Of a stretch of 64,000 nt of DNA, positions 26,045-34,845 are shown one piece after another. How positions within the stretch are numbered: position 1 is the first letter of the stretch; each line of letters opens with the position of its first letter. This DNA comes from Dissulfurimicrobium hydrothermale. GTDB taxonomy: Bacteria > Desulfobacterota > Dissulfuribacteria > Dissulfuribacterales > Sh68. Location: positions 156,306-220,305 of the forward strand of contig NZ_CP085041.1 of the NCBI RefSeq assembly GCF_022026155.1, given 5' to 3'. The position numbers and the translations under genes were made by a program. Below the pieces are notes generated by a model. It saw only the letters and a program-made list of their open reading frames with translations, had not been told where the DNA came from and made no database searches.

Positions 26045-26770
26045 ATGGATAGCGCGAATTCAGACCTGCTTACCGGCAAGGCAGGCCTTACCTGTCTAAA
26101 ATCAGAGGGCCTTGAGCTCCTTCAGCCTCAAATGGGCTACCGTTTTTCTGTTGATGTCCTGCTGCTTTGTGATTTCATCCGGCTCAAAAAGAGGGAACAG
26201 GTCCTCGACCTCGGCGCTGGCTGCGGGGTCATCGCCCTGATACTTGCCAAGAGACATGAAGATGCAAGGATAACGGCGATCGAGGTCCAAAGAGACATGG
26301 CCTGTCTTGCCTTGGAAAACATCAGATTGAACGGGATGGAAGGACACATCCGTCTGATAGAATGGGATCTGAACAGGATACACGAGGTCGTCGCACCCGG
26401 GGAATTCGACCATGTTGTGAGCAATCCGCCTTACCGCTCCGCGGGTTCAGGCAGACTCTGTACACATCCATGCGATGCCCTGGCCAGGCATGAGATACTG
26501 ACGGATTTGAGTAGACTGCTCAAGTCCGCCCGTTACGCCCTGAGGCCCGGAGGGCGCATAAGCCTCATATATCCGGCAAGCCTTACAGTAAAACTGTTGT
26601 CCACTATGCGCGAGGTCCAGCTCGAGCCGAAACGGATGCAGATGATATATCCAAGGCCTGGGGCGAATGCAAGACTTATCGTTGTCGAGGGTTGCAAAGA
26701 CGCTGGCGAGGAGATGACTGTACTTCCTCCCAGATATATTGAACCGATTGCTCAACCTCGGACGATATAA
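26045..26770 (+). CDS. TrmN6-type methyltransferase
   Basis: This 241-residue class I methyltransferase has LDLGAGCGVIALILAKRH (SAM site), an acidic IEVQRDM, and the N6-adenine motif NPPYRSAGSGRL. The N-terminal region FSVDVLLLCDFIRLKKREQV fits TrmN6/YfiC enzymes, which methylate A37 of tRNA-Val1. It lies 15 bases after the chemoreceptor and may be cotranscribed. A general small-molecule or other nucleic-acid substrate is possible. Confidence 0.8.
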   Translation: MDSANSDLLTGKAGLTCLKSEGLELLQPQMGYRFSVDVLLLCDFIRLKKREQVLDLGAGCGVIALILAKRHEDARITAIEVQRDMACLALENIRLNGMEGHIRLIEWDLNRIHEVVAPGEFDHVVSNPPYRSAGSGRLCTHPCDALARHEILTDLSRLLKSARYALRPGGRISLIYPASLTVKLLSTMREVQLEPKRMQMIYPRPGANARLIVVEGCKDAGEEMTVLPPRYIEPIAQPRTI

Positions 26771-26814
26771 GACTATATAATCGACGGCCTTTCAACGCTA
26801 GTCCAGCTGGGTGT

Positions 26815-27333
26815 TTATGTCTGGCGCCCCTTTCCTTGGACATATTTGACATAAAGCCTTTTAAGGCACTCCGCCAGCTCCTTGTCGTTGATCTTGCGGA
26901 CCATGGCCTCCGCCGTTTCCATTACGCGAGGATCAGGCGCCGGTATCCCTGCGTCTTTTTTATCCCAACTGTCTCGGCCCTTCGAGTGCCAAAGGGATCT
27001 CAAGCCATCCACATCACCGAGTTCGAACCTTATGTTTTTAAACCGCATTCGGTTCGGGAGCCTTGCATTCAGGCGGTCAAGCATCTCGTTTTTTATAAAA
27101 GACAGCTGTTGCATCCAAATGGAATCAGACACCTTGACGACCAGGGTGTCTTTGCCTTGAAGTCTATCGGGCCATGCGTAAAGTGGGATCTCATGGCCCA
27201 TAACTTCTTCCCAGGATCTCCAAGCCTCAGCCCTTGAGAGCCTGTCCTCCCATCCCCGGCGCTCGAAAGCGGTCTTCAATATCCCAGACAACAGGATTGG
27301 GCAGCCACGGCCCTTATTTTTGTCCACCCACAA
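26815..27333 (-). CDS. DUF721 protein
   Basis: This 172-residue protein carries the DUF721 (DciA-like) core: WEEVMGHEIPLYAWPDRLQG, then TLVVKVSDSIWMQQLSFIKN and RLPNRMRFKNIRFELG. DUF721 includes DciA, a loader of replicative helicase DnaB in many bacteria, but this protein is only distantly like it. TTG 27333 or GTG 27327 is the start; the gene overlaps the phosphomannomutase end, so the two form an operon. Confidence 0.75.
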   Translation of the reverse strand: MWVDKNKGRGCPILLSGILKTAFERRGWEDRLSRAEAWRSWEEVMGHEIPLYAWPDRLQGKDTLVVKVSDSIWMQQLSFIKNEMLDRLNARLPNRMRFKNIRFELGDVDGLRSLWHSKGRDSWDKKDAGIPAPDPRVMETAEAMVRKINDKELAECLKRLYVKYVQGKGRQT

Positions 27334-28675
27334 TCTCCTTGAGGCGATTTTCCATTAAATTACGGATCTCGCCGAGCCTCTTTTCACTTGAGGCCTCGAA
27401 ACGCAGCACCAACACCGGCTGGGTGTTGGACGCCCGAATGAGTCCCCAACCATCGTCGAAGATAACTCTTACGCCGTCTATGTCTATGGTCTTGAATCTT
27501 GCTGAAAACCACCCCTTCGCTCGTTCCACTATGGCGAATTTCCTCTCATCAGGGCATTCTATACGGATCTCTGGCGTTGAATATATCTCCGGCAGGTCTT
27601 TAAAGAGATATGAAAGCGGCCTCTCATCAGACGCCATTATCTCGGCAAGCCTTAACGATGCATATACCCCGTCGTCATAGCCGAAATAACGATCGGCGAA
27701 GAAGATATGCCCGCTCATTTCGCCCGCAAGGAGCGCGCCCTCGTCGGCCATCTTCTTTTTGATAAGTGAGTGGCCGGTCTTCCACATAATGGCCCGCCCC
27801 CCTGCCTTTTCGATCTCTTCGTAGAGTATGTGCGAGCACTTGACCTCCCCGATTATGGCAGCCCCGGGGTGGTTTTTCAAGACCTCCCTGGCGAATATGA
27901 CCATGAGCCGATCTGCAAAGACAATATCGCCCTTTTCATCCACTACGCCCAGGCGGTCTCCATCCCCGTCATAGGCCATGCCTGCATCCGCCCCTGTCTC
28001 AAGGACCTTGTCCCTGAGCGCCGCGAGGTTTGCCGGAACGGTAGGGTCGGGGTGGTGGTTTGGAAATAAGCCATCCACATCGCAAAACAGCGGGATTACA
28101 TCGCAACCTTGGTCTTCAAAGGCCCTTGGCGCAACCAGCCCTGCGACGCCGTTTCCAGCATCCAAAACGACCTTAAGCCGATGGGAGATATGGATGTTTT
28201 CTTTCATGTAATCGAGATAGGGACCTGAAATGTCATAAGACCTCACCGCGCCCTTACCATGGGAATACGCCCCTTTTTCGATTATCTCCTCGAGTTCGAG
28301 TATCCTCCGACCATACAGTGTGGATGTCCCGAGGCACATCTTGAATCCGTTGAATTCAGGCGGGTTGTGGCTGCCCGTAACCTGTATGCCGCCGTCTGTC
28401 TTGAGGTGAAATATAGCGAAGTAAAGAAGCGGCGTCGGGCACTGGCCAACGTCTATGACATTGATACCTGCAGATGTGATGCCCTCTATCAGGATCTTTT
28501 GGATATGCGCTGAGTGGGCCCTTCCGTCCCTGCCGCATGCAACCTCTTTAAGTCCATTTTTTATGACATATGTCCCGTAGGCCCTCCCTATAGCGAAGAC
28601 CGCATCATCGCCCAGGTCTTCATCCACCCTGCCTCGTATGTCGTATTCCCTGAAGATATGCGGGTTTATCGGCAT
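27314..28675 (-). CDS. Phosphomannomutase/phosphoglucomutase
   Basis: This is a 453-residue alpha-D-phosphohexomutase of the AlgC/ManB type. It has all four site motifs: phosphoserine loop VTGSHNPPEFNGFKM, metal loop YDGDGDRLGVVD, sugar loop GEMSGHIFF, and phosphate loop RASNTQPVLVLRFE. It interconverts mannose or glucose 6- and 1-phosphates and can feed GDP-mannose for the surface glycans upstream. First gene of a two-gene operon with the DUF721 protein. Confidence 0.92.
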   Translation of the reverse strand: MPINPHIFREYDIRGRVDEDLGDDAVFAIGRAYGTYVIKNGLKEVACGRDGRAHSAHIQKILIEGITSAGINVIDVGQCPTPLLYFAIFHLKTDGGIQVTGSHNPPEFNGFKMCLGTSTLYGRRILELEEIIEKGAYSHGKGAVRSYDISGPYLDYMKENIHISHRLKVVLDAGNGVAGLVAPRAFEDQGCDVIPLFCDVDGLFPNHHPDPTVPANLAALRDKVLETGADAGMAYDGDGDRLGVVDEKGDIVFADRLMVIFAREVLKNHPGAAIIGEVKCSHILYEEIEKAGGRAIMWKTGHSLIKKKMADEGALLAGEMSGHIFFADRYFGYDDGVYASLRLAEIMASDERPLSYLFKDLPEIYSTPEIRIECPDERKFAIVERAKGWFSARFKTIDIDGVRVIFDDGWGLIRASNTQPVLVLRFEASSEKRLGEIRNLMENRLKEIVGGQK

Positions 28676-28815
28676 CGCCGTCCTCCGAATCTTTTTAATC
28701 CGGTTTAAAAAACCCGGTTGATATCTTATACTATCGCATCGTTTTATTTAAAAGATCCTTTCTGTCCATTTGTGTCGTAAGGATTAAGAGATTTTTTAGG
28801 TTGCGGTTGTGAGTT

Positions 28816-29847
28816 GTGAATAGATACAATCATGAAATTGGACCAAGACATATCCTTGCCATCGAGACATCCTGCGACGAGACCGCTGCTGCAATCATTG
28901 AAGACGGCAGGCGTATATTGAGCAGTGTGGTGGCTTCGCAGATAGCTGTACACAGCGAATACGGCGGGGTCGTTCCTGAGCTCGCCTCGCGTTGCCATCT
29001 TGAGGCCATCGTCCAGGTGGTGGAGAAGGCCATTTCGAATGCAGGGATTGGCATTAGGGATGTTGATGCTGTGGCTGTAACCCAGGGCCCAGGTCTCGTC
29101 GGCTCATTAGTGGTAGGTCTTTCCTTTGCCAAGGCATTGGCAGCGGCGCGTTTCCTTCCGATTACGGGTGTAGATCATGTGCATGCCCATCTCCTTTCCG
29201 TCTTTCTTGAAGAAAAGCCCTGTTTTCCATTCATCGGCCTTGTCGTCTCTGGCGGCCATACGGCCCTTTATTTGGTAAGAGACTTCCTCTCTGCAGAGCC
29301 GCTCGGACAGACCAGGGACGATGCGGCTGGAGAGGCATTTGACAAGGTTGCGAAGATACTGGACCTTGAGTACCCTGGCGGCCCTGTAATAGGGCGCCTT
29401 GCAAGTAGGGGGGATGCCTGTGCATTTCAATATCCACGGGCGAGGCTCAGGGATACCCCCTTTGATTTCAGCTTCAGCGGGCTTAAGACGGCGGTTCTAA
29501 CCTCTGTAAAGAGACTGCGTGAGGGTGCCTTGGTGCCTATCGAGGATGTATGCGCCTCGTTTCAGGAGGCGGTGGTTGATGTGCTCGTGGAAAAAGCCGT
29601 TTCTGCATTAATGACATATGGCATAAAAGATCTGGTCATCTGCGGTGGAGTGGCGGCGAACCAGAGGCTAAGGGAAAAGGCCTCAGAGGCCGCTTTGGTC
29701 AGCGGTTTCAGGATATTTTTACCATCCCCGGCCCTCTGCACCGACAATGCCGCCATGGTTGGCCTTGCCGGGTATCATCGGCTGAAGGCAGGTCTATTCT
29801 TAGGCAGCGATGCAGATGTATATTCGAGGTCTTTCGATGGGCAATAA
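28816..29847 (+). CDS. tsaD: tRNA N6-adenosine threonylcarbamoyltransferase
   Basis: This 343-residue ASKHA-fold enzyme starts with a GTG at 28816. It has ILAIETSCDETAAAII at the N-terminus, the metal-binding histidines in VDHVHAHLLSVFL, FIGLVVSGGHTALYLV, DDAAGEAFDKVAKILDLEYP, and LVICGGVAANQRLRE. It adds threonylcarbamoyl to A37 of ANN-decoding tRNAs together with TsaB, TsaC and TsaE (not in this window). Overlaps the next gene by 11 bases. Confidence 0.96.
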   Translation: MNRYNHEIGPRHILAIETSCDETAAAIIEDGRRILSSVVASQIAVHSEYGGVVPELASRCHLEAIVQVVEKAISNAGIGIRDVDAVAVTQGPGLVGSLVVGLSFAKALAAARFLPITGVDHVHAHLLSVFLEEKPCFPFIGLVVSGGHTALYLVRDFLSAEPLGQTRDDAAGEAFDKVAKILDLEYPGGPVIGRLASRGDACAFQYPRARLRDTPFDFSFSGLKTAVLTSVKRLREGALVPIEDVCASFQEAVVDVLVEKAVSALMTYGIKDLVICGGVAANQRLREKASEAALVSGFRIFLPSPALCTDNAAMVGLAGYHRLKAGLFLGSDADVYSRSFDGQ

Positions 29848-30376
29848 CATGTTAAATCCTTTAAAGACGCTCAGATACTACTGGCTCCGGCTGCTGAGGT
29901 TAAAGGGGGACCCAATTGTCACTGCCCGCGGTGTCGCTATTGGGACGTTCGTTGCACTTACCCCTACAGTGCCGCTGCATACGATAATTATCGTGTCCCT
30001 TTGCACACTTTTTAGAGGTAATATCATTGCTGGTGTAATAGCCAGCTTCCTGGTCAGCAATCCATTCACCATGCTTATTCACTATTATGCGGCATGGAAG
30101 ATTGGGGTGTGGCTGACAGGAAACCGTGTCTCTTGGAACGAAATCTACAGCCTGATCAAATTGGCCCATGGTGTCGGTTTCTTTGCCACGCTTAGGCACA
30201 TTTACGCAATTGGCACGGATATCATCGTCACTATGCTGGTAGGAGGGGTCGTTTTCGCCCTGCCGTTCGGAGTAGGGGCCTATTTTCTTTCCATATATCT
30301 GTATACAGCGCGTCAGAGAAAAAAGATAAAGAGGTATCTGGAGACCTCGAATAACCGATGGTTTAGAGGTCGGTAA
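29837..30376 (+). CDS. DUF2062 membrane protein
   Basis: From the ATG at 29837, inside the end of tsaD, this 179-residue protein shows the DUF2062 pattern: GVAIGTFVALTPTVPLHTII, then FLVSNPFTMLIHYYAAW, and three membrane segments. Earlier in-frame starts only read tsaD codons. The family occurs near tsaD or lipid genes in many Gram-negatives; its job is unknown. Confidence 0.85.
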   Translation: MGNNMLNPLKTLRYYWLRLLRLKGDPIVTARGVAIGTFVALTPTVPLHTIIIVSLCTLFRGNIIAGVIASFLVSNPFTMLIHYYAAWKIGVWLTGNRVSWNEIYSLIKLAHGVGFFATLRHIYAIGTDIIVTMLVGGVVFALPFGVGAYFLSIYLYTARQRKKIKRYLETSNNRWFRGR

Positions 30377-30812
30377 GCCGCTGTCTATGAAAGACCTTTA
30401 TTTTGAGCATTTATTACCTCTTGTTTTATACTAGCTGTCACGTTTCCTGAGATTATATATAGATTTATTAAATAACTAGTAGGTTACTCTAGTTTATTAT
30501 TGTTGCCATTTTTTAAGGACCTGCATAGGTAATATATATAATCACACTGCCATAAAATAAGCCGTAACTCTTGATAAATAAAGGACTAGACGGATGGAAC
30601 AACTAGGAACATCAAAAGGACTTCTGGCAGCCAATAGCTGTCTGCATGCCGCCCTGTTGAAAAACTGCCTGATTTCTATGTAGTCGGATTATCAGTCTCA
30701 AATCTCGATGAGATCTTGGTAGCCATGATAAATATGGCCATTTTTTTGACAAAATATCATTCCCCATAGGACCATATTCCTTCCCTTTGCGCCACTTCAT
30801 GCAGCTCTGATG
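30377..30812. other. Non-coding gap without recognisable gene
   Basis: No frame here resembles a protein. The stretch is AT-rich in its first half, with several TATATA-like runs near 30455 and 30535. It joins the SDR and TnpB remnants to its right, so it probably consists of decayed sequence. Confidence 0.5.
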
Positions 30813-31040
30813 TTATACAATCTCACGGCATAAGGCCCCACCGCTTACGGATATATACTGACCTGTTACGAAACAGGAGGCGTCTGACGCCAACAGCACC
30901 GCCCCGGCGATGTCATCAGGCATGGCATTGCGCCATGAAGCGGGGTCGATTTTGCGATGCATCTTTTACCTCGGTTGAAAACGGCCTTCTTCCCGCCCAC
31001 AAGCTTTGCCTCAATGCCTCCCACGAATATTTCAAAAAGG
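30813..31040 (-). pseudogene. C-terminal fragment of a short-chain dehydrogenase
   Basis: On the minus strand, from about 30962, the frame reads HRKIDPASWRNAMPDDIAGA, then VLLASDASCFVTGQYISVSG and GALCREIV to a TAA at 30813-30815. The pattern (P-x-D-I-A...LASDAS-x-F-V-TGQ...V-x-GG) is the universal C-terminus of Rossmann-type short-chain dehydrogenases, such as acyl-carrier-protein reductases. Upstream in another frame is IFVGGIEAKLVGGKKAVFNR, whose origin is unclear. Catalytic Ser-Tyr-Lys are missing, so this is a remnant. Confidence 0.6.
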
Positions 31041-31070
31041 CTTCTAACAGTTAGAATAAATCTATTTAAT

Positions 31071-31471
31071 CATTCAAAAGCAAACTTGAAATTATAGGAC
31101 ATGATGAAGTAAAACAACTTGCCAAAACAGATTTAGCTAATGCCTTCTCTGGAAGGCGTGCTAAAAGAGAATTATTTATAGACACAGCAATAAACAAAAC
31201 ATTCAACACAGATCTAAATGCAGCGGTAAATCACATTAAGATAGCTAAAGACATTAATACAAACTATTTGCAACACAAACTCTTCAAACTCTCTAACCCA
31301 ATAAAACTAAAAAGCGACTGCGATTTTTGCAGACTACTGCAAAATAGCGTGTCGGGTAAGGCGACAGGTATTGCCCTGCCGCAGCGTCAGGTGAGCAATG
31401 CTCACGGCTTTAAACATGTAAACTTAAACTCTGATAGTGATTTATATCAGAGTTTAGTAGGTTTAGAGTGA
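31071..31471 (+). pseudogene. TnpB-like (IS200/IS605 type) C-terminal remnant
   Basis: An open frame of about 133 codons with no good start. It reads LIDs not typical of host genes but contains AFSGRRAKRELFIDTAINKT and FNTDLNAAVNHIKIAKD, which match the last conserved block of TnpB proteins (the D-x-N-A-A-x-N catalytic tail). TnpB is an RNA-guided nuclease of transposons. The catalytic N-terminal two-thirds are absent. The tail runs on into AT-rich sequence to a TGA at 31469-31471. Confidence 0.6.
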
Positions 31472-31593
31472 CGGAAAATAGTCAATCTTTAACACTCTAC
31501 TAAGTTTTGTTGCGGGCCTTAAGAAATTCCTCTCTTGAAATACCTGTCTGTGCACAAATCGTTCTCAATGTTGATGTCTCGATTTTGGAATAA

Positions 31594-34215
31594 TCAGGCC
31601 CGGTTTTTTAATCTCTCCAAAAGATCCGCCGCCGGTACTGGGGGAGAGCAGAGAAACCCCTGTATTCCATCGCAGCCGGCCTTATTTAAAAATTCGAGCT
31701 GCGCATCCCTTTCCACTCCCTCGGCAATGACCATAAGTTTCAGCGAATGTGCAAGGTTTATAATGGCGCTCGTAATTAAGGCATCGTCTTCAAAATCAGG
31801 CAACCCGTCGATAAAGGTCTTGTCTATCTTGAGGGCATCAATTGGGAGTTGTTTTAAGTAAGAAAGTGACGAATATCCTGTACCAAAGTCATCGATTGAG
31901 ATATTTATGCCTAACTTTTTGAGCTTCCATAGGATCCCTATGGCGTCTTCTTCGTCCTCCAAAATAGCGGTCTCCGTGATCTCAAACTCCAAACAAGATG
32001 GATGAAGCCCTGCCGCACCAATGATCGTCTTTACCATATCGACCAGATTTTTTTGTCTGAACTGCTTTGGAGAAAGATTTACGGCAACACTTATCGGATG
32101 CCCCAAGTCACGCCATTCAACCGCCTGCCTGACCGCCTCTTTTATCACCCATTCACCGATTGCAAATATCAAGTCACTTTTTTCAGCAATTGGAATAAAT
32201 TCCGCAGGCGAAACAAAGACACCATCAGGCCGTATCCAACGGATCAATGCCTCGCACCCCATAATCCGTCTGGTCAAAAGGTCAAGCTTCGGCTGATAAT
32301 ACAAAATAAATTCCTTGTCGCTCACTGCCTTTTTAAGCCCATACAACAAAATAAGATCGGAGGTCATCCTTTTGTTTAAGTCCTGCGTAAAGACCTCGAT
32401 ATGTCCGATTCCATGTGTTTGAGCCTTTTTTAAGGCTATCCTTGCCGTTCCTACAAGCTGATCGGGTATCAAGGCGTCTGACGGGTAGAAACTTACACCG
32501 ATTGAACAGGTAAGATGGATCTCTCGGCCTTCCAAAAAAATTGGAGAGGATACAGCTTCCATCAATCTGTTCAATATCACCATGGCGTCATCCTCACTCT
32601 TTATGTCTCTCAAGAGGAGGAAAAAGGCATCTTCGTGTCTCGCAATCGTATCCCCTAGGCGGACAGCGGTCATCAACCGCTTGGCGACGATCTTTAATAT
32701 GTTGTCACCGACGACGAAACCAAAGCTATTGTTGATGGCTGTAAAATCATCTAAATCTATGAGCGCTACGACCAGCTTTTCCTTCCGGCCTGCGGCCTCT
32801 ATACCTAATTTAAGATAATCAAGAAAAAGGGGCAGATTCGGGAGGGTGGTCAATGGATCACAATCTTGGACGCCCTGTAAGGCAGCCTGCCTTTCCAGGC
32901 TGCACGATAACTCATGAAATGTAGCAATGTAATTTATTATATTGCCAGTCCGATCTTTTATTGCATTGATTGTAAGCCGCTCAAGATATACCTCGCCCGA
33001 TTTTCTTCTATTCCATATCTCACCCTGCCATCTGCCGACCTTTTTTATAGCCTCCCACATCTCCTTATAGAATTCACTGCCATGGCGGTCTGATTTTAAG
33101 ACCCTAGGATTTTGGCCTATGATTTCCTCGGGTAAATAGCCAGTGATCCTTGTAACGGCTGGATTTATCATCAATATCTTGCCCATTGGATCAGTGACAG
33201 TCAGAGCATCTTCTGTATCTTCGAACGCCACGGCTAAGAGATCGAGCCATTCCTCAAGGGCAGCTGCATGGGGGAGATAGAGAGCCTTGTCCATCCCCAG
33301 TCTTTCAGACTTTTTATAGCGGCTGTCATATCGGATGGCGGCGCCGATAATGTTTGCGGCGGAATCGACAAGCCCGAGCTCTCCGGCTGAAAATAGGGAT
33401 CCTGGCTTGAGATGTAGGCATAGAACGCCAAGGACGATGTCGTTATATTTAATGGGCAAGACCACATGGCCGTGCGACGCCATCGAATCAAATCTGATTT
33501 CATGGTCGTTGTCGACGTCTTCTTTGATTATCCTCTTGCCAGCCGCCGCCCTCCCACACAGGCACCAATTGTAAGGCACCTTTTGACAAAATTTTATAAG
33601 CGGCAGATCGAGATTCCTGTATGCGAAGAGGAGGAGGGTCTTTTCTTCATTTTCGCTGTTCAAAAAGACCGATGATTTTGTGACGGCGGGGAGTAGCGAA
33701 TGAATCTCACCCAGAAAAGAGGTCGTGCGCGCCTTGAGCGAATCGCTTGAAAACATAAGCACCAGCAGCCTGCCAAGAAGCTCATTTCCATAATCGTCTT
33801 TCTCGGCCTCCGGGCAACCTGCCAAGTCCCTGCCAAAGAGAATCAGTCCATCTATTAAACTATTTTCTCTAAATGCAGGGGCCCAGGAGATGGCAAATTT
33901 TTTTTGGCGGCCGTCCTGTAAAGCTATGACCCCCCTGCCATGCCAACCAGCCCCTTCTTCCATCCGACCAGCCCGCATAAACACCTCCAAGGCCGAGGGA
34001 AAGCCGGCAAGGTTGATGAGCTCTTCGTCGCTTTTGCCGTGCCATGACGTATCTTCAAGGCCGAAGAGCCTTAAGGCCGACAGATTTGCATCGATCCACC
34101 TGCCTTGGCTGTCTTTAAAGACAAAGATATCCGCCGGGACGGGACATACATCGGGCATAATTTCTACCTCAAATCTCTCATGCTTCGGCGGATATAAAAA
34201 GGACCGAGCATCCAT
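31594..34215 (-). CDS. PAS-GAF-PAS-GGDEF-EAL protein, probable c-di-GMP phosphodiesterase
   Basis: This is an 873-residue protein. A PAS-like region (about residues 20-130) and a GAF-like region (about 145-300) precede a PAS (about 325-440), then GGDEF (about 455-610) and EAL (about 625-870). The GGDEF active-site loop is degraded to RHEDAF, so cyclase activity is unlikely. The EAL domain keeps GCEALIRW, EITETAI, and IDDFGTGYSSLSYLKQLP with KIDKTFI, so hydrolysis of c-di-GMP is plausible. No membrane segment is visible. It is monocistronic. Confidence 0.92.
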   Translation of the reverse strand: MDARSFLYPPKHERFEVEIMPDVCPVPADIFVFKDSQGRWIDANLSALRLFGLEDTSWHGKSDEELINLAGFPSALEVFMRAGRMEEGAGWHGRGVIALQDGRQKKFAISWAPAFRENSLIDGLILFGRDLAGCPEAEKDDYGNELLGRLLVLMFSSDSLKARTTSFLGEIHSLLPAVTKSSVFLNSENEEKTLLLFAYRNLDLPLIKFCQKVPYNWCLCGRAAAGKRIIKEDVDNDHEIRFDSMASHGHVVLPIKYNDIVLGVLCLHLKPGSLFSAGELGLVDSAANIIGAAIRYDSRYKKSERLGMDKALYLPHAAALEEWLDLLAVAFEDTEDALTVTDPMGKILMINPAVTRITGYLPEEIIGQNPRVLKSDRHGSEFYKEMWEAIKKVGRWQGEIWNRRKSGEVYLERLTINAIKDRTGNIINYIATFHELSCSLERQAALQGVQDCDPLTTLPNLPLFLDYLKLGIEAAGRKEKLVVALIDLDDFTAINNSFGFVVGDNILKIVAKRLMTAVRLGDTIARHEDAFFLLLRDIKSEDDAMVILNRLMEAVSSPIFLEGREIHLTCSIGVSFYPSDALIPDQLVGTARIALKKAQTHGIGHIEVFTQDLNKRMTSDLILLYGLKKAVSDKEFILYYQPKLDLLTRRIMGCEALIRWIRPDGVFVSPAEFIPIAEKSDLIFAIGEWVIKEAVRQAVEWRDLGHPISVAVNLSPKQFRQKNLVDMVKTIIGAAGLHPSCLEFEITETAILEDEEDAIGILWKLKKLGINISIDDFGTGYSSLSYLKQLPIDALKIDKTFIDGLPDFEDDALITSAIINLAHSLKLMVIAEGVERDAQLEFLNKAGCDGIQGFLCSPPVPAADLLERLKNRA

Positions 34216-34249
34216 ATTTAAGTATAAACCCGGCCGCTTGCAAGATGCG

Positions 34250-34486
34250 CTAGCGCCCCTGAAGAAAGGCCTTTATCTCGTCAACTGTAAACAGCTTACC
34301 CGACCCCTTGAGTTTGCCATCGATCGCGATACCCGGCGTTGCCATGACCCCATAGCCGACTATCCGTCCCATCTCGGTCACCTTTTCTATCTCGGCCTGG
34401 AGCCCAAGCTCCTTTGCCGCATCTTCCGCATTTCTTGCCAAGGCCTCGCATCTCTGACAGCCGGGTCCAAGTATCTCGATCTTCAT
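34250..34486 (-). CDS. Small thioredoxin-fold protein
   Basis: This 78-residue protein has IEILGPGCQRCEALARN (C-x-x-C redox motif) and the cis-Pro segment VMATPGIAIDG. It belongs to the short redox-active disulfide (Thioredoxin_3) family, often found beside arsenic or metal permeases. It lies downstream of the permease and [2Fe-2S]-like genes on the same strand, and probably helps supply electrons for arsenate reduction or permease function. Confidence 0.88.
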   Translation of the reverse strand: MKIEILGPGCQRCEALARNAEDAAKELGLQAEIEKVTEMGRIVGYGVMATPGIAIDGKLKGSGKLFTVDEIKAFLQGR

Positions 34487-34672
34487 TATTTATATCTCCT
34501 TTCTTTATCTCGATTGCTCAAATTAATTTTTATCACCCGCAGCAGCCGCAAAGGCAGATATGGCAACCGCCTTCTCAAGGGATTCCTTGCCTTCTTTACT
34601 TGCTTTCTTGGATAAACCATATCCATATTAACTCATCGCATTATCCGCAACCCGGCGGACGTCGGCAAGGCA

Positions 34673-34828
34673 TCAGCGGCCCCTTGGATTTTTTGTGGCG
34701 CACTCGCATCTTCCGGCCTTTTTGGCTGCCATGATCCTCTCAAGGATCAAAGACCGGCCGTGCGTCTTTACATCGTCGATGATGTCTTCATCCGTGTAAT
34801 TAAAGCAGTAACAAATAGTCTCCGGCAT
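34673..34828 (-). CDS. Small BFD-like [2Fe-2S] protein
   Basis: This 51-residue gene starts with ATG 34828 and ends TGA 34673. It reads ETICYCFNYTDEDIIDDV, then GRCECATKNP; the C-x-C and later C-x-C pattern matches bacterioferritin-associated-ferredoxin-like domains (also the N-terminal domain of some CopZ chaperones). It lies 17 bases downstream of the permease gene on the same strand, so it belongs to the arsenic-type operon. The remaining gap to the thioredoxin gene (34487-34672) has no convincing frame. Confidence 0.7.
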   Translation of the reverse strand: MPETICYCFNYTDEDIIDDVKTHGRSLILERIMAAKKAGRCECATKNPRGR

Positions 34829-34845
34829 GATCCGCCTACTTTTCT

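Noticed and set aside
25468-26079. Minus-strand 203-codon frame over the chemoreceptor
   Set aside because: It mirrors the strongly patterned MCP signalling domain; no ribosome site and no known family.
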